From contig JAEVZK010000132.1 in the NCBI GenBank assembly GCA_023392285.1, positions 1 through 6,798 of the forward strand: a DNA stretch of 6,798 nt, in the 5' to 3' direction. The position numbers and the translations under genes are program-made. Positions 5,076 to 6,798 of this stretch are shown one piece after another (position 1 is the first letter of the stretch; each line of letters starts with the position of its first letter). A model generated the notes under the pieces. That model saw nothing but the letters and a program-made list of their open reading frames with translations. It did not search any database and was not told where the DNA came from. The DNA is from Armatimonadota bacterium (lineage in GTDB: Bacteria; Armatimonadota; Fimbriimonadia; Fimbriimonadales; Fimbriimonadaceae).

Positions 5076-6767
5076 ATGGAACTGTTCGCGTTAAATCAGA
5101 CGCGAATGCCTGACCTTTCAGCGTCCGCTAAAGCGCGAGATGATTCGAAAGGGAAGCCATTCGACGTTGGAAAGGCGGATGCGAAAGCAAAAGCCGAACG
5201 AATCGACAACAAAGATGTAGAGGTAAAGACACGCCAGCCGAATGCTGGGTCAAACAAGCCGGACTCCATCGATCGAAAGAGTGACCTTCGCAAGCCGAAA
5301 GTTGAAAAGGTGAGTGCGAAGGAATTGGCGCAAGTCACCACCCAGTTGGCTGACAAGCTCAATGCTTCCGCTTTCGCGGCAACTCCCACCGCGGCACCAG
5401 TGCCTGCAAGCACTAAGCCACCCGTCAGCACCACCGCCGCAGGCGAAACGTCCAAGGCCCCGGATCAACCCGTCGCCGATGTGGTCAGCCCTACTGCGGC
5501 AGATTCTGTCAATTTGGCGGAACTCTCCGCGGCGGCTCGCAAGCCAGTGTTATCGTGGCCCCCACCTCCCCGAAGCACCGTGACACCTCCGACTGCGAAG
5601 CAGGTCGGGTTGGATCGAAAAGCTCCTGCTCAGGACCCTTTGGTCGATGTTTCGGCTCCTGAAGTTCAACCGTCCGCGCATGAGGTGCCAAGCCCGGTCG
5701 CGAATCCGATGAGCCGGCTTACGCCGGATGAGATCGCGGCCATGATCAAGCGCAGTGGCCAAAAGCCTGTGGACGCAAAGTCTGACGTGGCCCCGACTTT
5801 CGTGCAATCGACAGACGTCATTCAGGTTCAGGTAACTGGAGTCTCGACTACCGTTGTCGGTCAAACTCCCGATCCTTCACAGATCTTAAATGCGGCAGCC
5901 GACGTCTTCGCAAGCTCTTCTGCCGCAGGCAGCCAGCCGCCCGTGAGCGACCCTGGAGTGCAGGTTCAACCTCCAGCACCGGGCGTCCAAGGTAAAAGCG
6001 ACCCTAAAGCTGTAGCGAAGCGAGCCTTCGGTGATGATCAACCGAAGACGCCTTCAACCACGGCAGCCGGATCGGCTCGAGAGCGTCGCCATCATGAGGA
6101 GGGAGTCTCGGTTCTTTCTCAAGGCGGCGAGGATCATCCGATCTTCATCAAGTCAGGCAGAGAAAAGGGTGACCAGATGGAAAGCCCATCAGATGCATCG
6201 CCTGATTCGGCAGCGACGACAGAATTCACCGCACCGACGGTGCGCCAGCCGGTGTTAAGCCACTCTGGGAATCAATCGAATGACGTTAAATCGCCGCTGA
6301 CCAAAGCTGATTTGAACGCAACCATCCGCCAAGCCGCAGATCGAATCGACCTGCTTGCTGCGACGAGGGCGAAGAACGGCGTGGTGGTTCATCTGCAGCC
6401 GGCACATCTGGGCAGCATTACACTAACGGTGAAATCAACAGGCGGCGCGATCGAAACCGAGATTTCGGCAAGCAATGAAAATGTTCGCACCGCTCTGGAG
6501 CAAAATCACTCGATGCTGAGTCACGCGCTTGAGCAGAAGGGTTATCAGCTTGAATCGGTAACCGTCAAGGCACATGCCGATGCAGCCCAAACTGGTTCAA
6601 GTACTCACAACGATCATCGGCAGCAAGCTCAGCAGCAGCAGTCGCAATCGCAGTCGGCGGCCGACCATCGAATGAGCTACCGATCCCCTGGAATCGGCAC
6701 AAGCGCCGCGGCAGCCAGTGCGCGGTACACGAGCGCAAAGTCGACGGGAGTCGATTACTGGATCTAA
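5076..6767 (+). CDS. fliK: Flagellar hook-length control protein FliK
   Basis: FliK is secreted by the flagellar type III apparatus, measures hook length, and switches FlhB from exporting hook subunits to exporting filament subunits. With the start used here it has 563 residues. About 410 N-terminal residues are a Pro/Ala/Ser/Thr/Val-rich, variable ruler-like region without a cleavable signal peptide. Residues about 413-505 match the Flg_hook domain: VVVHLQPAHLGSITLTV, then NVRTALEQNHSMLSHALEQ and KGYQLESVTV, the conserved L-x-P-x-x-L-G followed by the paired helix and strand. A Gln-rich stretch (516-527) and a Ser/Ala tail ending VDYWI follow. An in-frame ATG at 4992 would add 28 residues (591 in total). 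I prefer 5076 because it leaves room for divergent promoters and begins like a typical FliK (MELFALNQ). Neither start has a Shine-Dalgarno sequence. The family call is strong from the C-terminal domain. Confidence 0.88.
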   Translation: MELFALNQTRMPDLSASAKARDDSKGKPFDVGKADAKAKAERIDNKDVEVKTRQPNAGSNKPDSIDRKSDLRKPKVEKVSAKELAQVTTQLADKLNASAFAATPTAAPVPASTKPPVSTTAAGETSKAPDQPVADVVSPTAADSVNLAELSAAARKPVLSWPPPPRSTVTPPTAKQVGLDRKAPAQDPLVDVSAPEVQPSAHEVPSPVANPMSRLTPDEIAAMIKRSGQKPVDAKSDVAPTFVQSTDVIQVQVTGVSTTVVGQTPDPSQILNAAADVFASSSAAGSQPPVSDPGVQVQPPAPGVQGKSDPKAVAKRAFGDDQPKTPSTTAAGSARERRHHEEGVSVLSQGGEDHPIFIKSGREKGDQMESPSDASPDSAATTEFTAPTVRQPVLSHSGNQSNDVKSPLTKADLNATIRQAADRIDLLAATRAKNGVVVHLQPAHLGSITLTVKSTGGAIETEISASNENVRTALEQNHSMLSHALEQKGYQLESVTVKAHADAAQTGSSTHNDHRQQAQQQQSQSQSAADHRMSYRSPGIGTSAAAASARYTSAKSTGVDYWI

Positions 6768-6777
6768 GAAAATCGGC

Positions 6778-6791
6778 AGGTGGGGTAAGGA
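6778..6791 (+). promoter_or_regulatory. Possible ribosome binding site for a gene beyond the window
   Basis: Purine-rich AGGTGGGGTAAGGA follows the fliK stop by about ten bases. No hairpin or T-run terminator is seen between the stop and the window edge. This is what an intergenic gap inside a flagellar operon looks like. flgD is a common next gene after fliK, but its sequence is not in the window. Confidence 0.35.
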
Positions 6792-6798
6792 AATTCCC

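Noticed and set aside
5096..5455. A minus-strand frame of 119 codons with hydrophobic Val/Gly/Ala runs that looks like a membrane segment.
   Set aside because: The hydrophobic look comes from reading Ala/Pro/Thr codons of fliK on the opposite strand.
6768..6798. A terminator after fliK.
   Set aside because: No stem-loop or T-run is visible. The bases look more like a short intergenic gap with a ribosome binding site.

Overview
The window reads as ordinary bacterial chromosome of moderate G+C (mid-50s per cent by eye). It is almost fully coding and has one divergent junction at about 4985-5075. To the left, three genes run on the minus strand as a tight, overlapping cluster: a HAD-family phosphatase (4232-4981), a very large glycoside-hydrolase-like protein with a long low-complexity basic N-terminus (916-4299), and the GTPase Era (23-916). 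The first codons of a further gene may begin at base 21. To the right, the plus strand carries fliK, the flagellar hook-length control protein (5076-6767). The last bases look like a ribosome binding site for another gene just outside the window.

The HAD gene overlaps the glycosidase-like gene by 68 bp. The glycosidase stop and the era start share one base (TGATG), and era has a clear Shine-Dalgarno sequence. era is therefore probably co-transcribed with, and translationally coupled to, the large gene. The genes at the divergent junction (HAD and fliK) show no Shine-Dalgarno sequence. Candidate promoter elements sit so close to their start codons that both messages could be leaderless or nearly so. 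The candidate upstream of fliK resembles a flagellar sigma-28 promoter.

The lineage is uncertain. A flagellated Gram-negative-type bacterium is implied by fliK. The style of the Era protein, the GH42-like intracellular enzyme and the weak ribosome binding sites suggest a poorly sampled phylum such as Armatimonadota. This is a guess from memory of family style, not a measurement.

The least ordinary object is the 1127-residue glycosidase-like protein. It has no signal peptide and a head of about 310 residues rich in Lys, Ala, Pro, Ser, Thr and Glu. It carries four copies of a short acidic-hydrophobic-aromatic-Arg motif, three in the head and one at the extreme C-terminus, plus a strongly basic patch near the C-terminus. 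I see no CRISPR array, mobile element, RNA gene or phage signature, and no clear multi-gene novel system.
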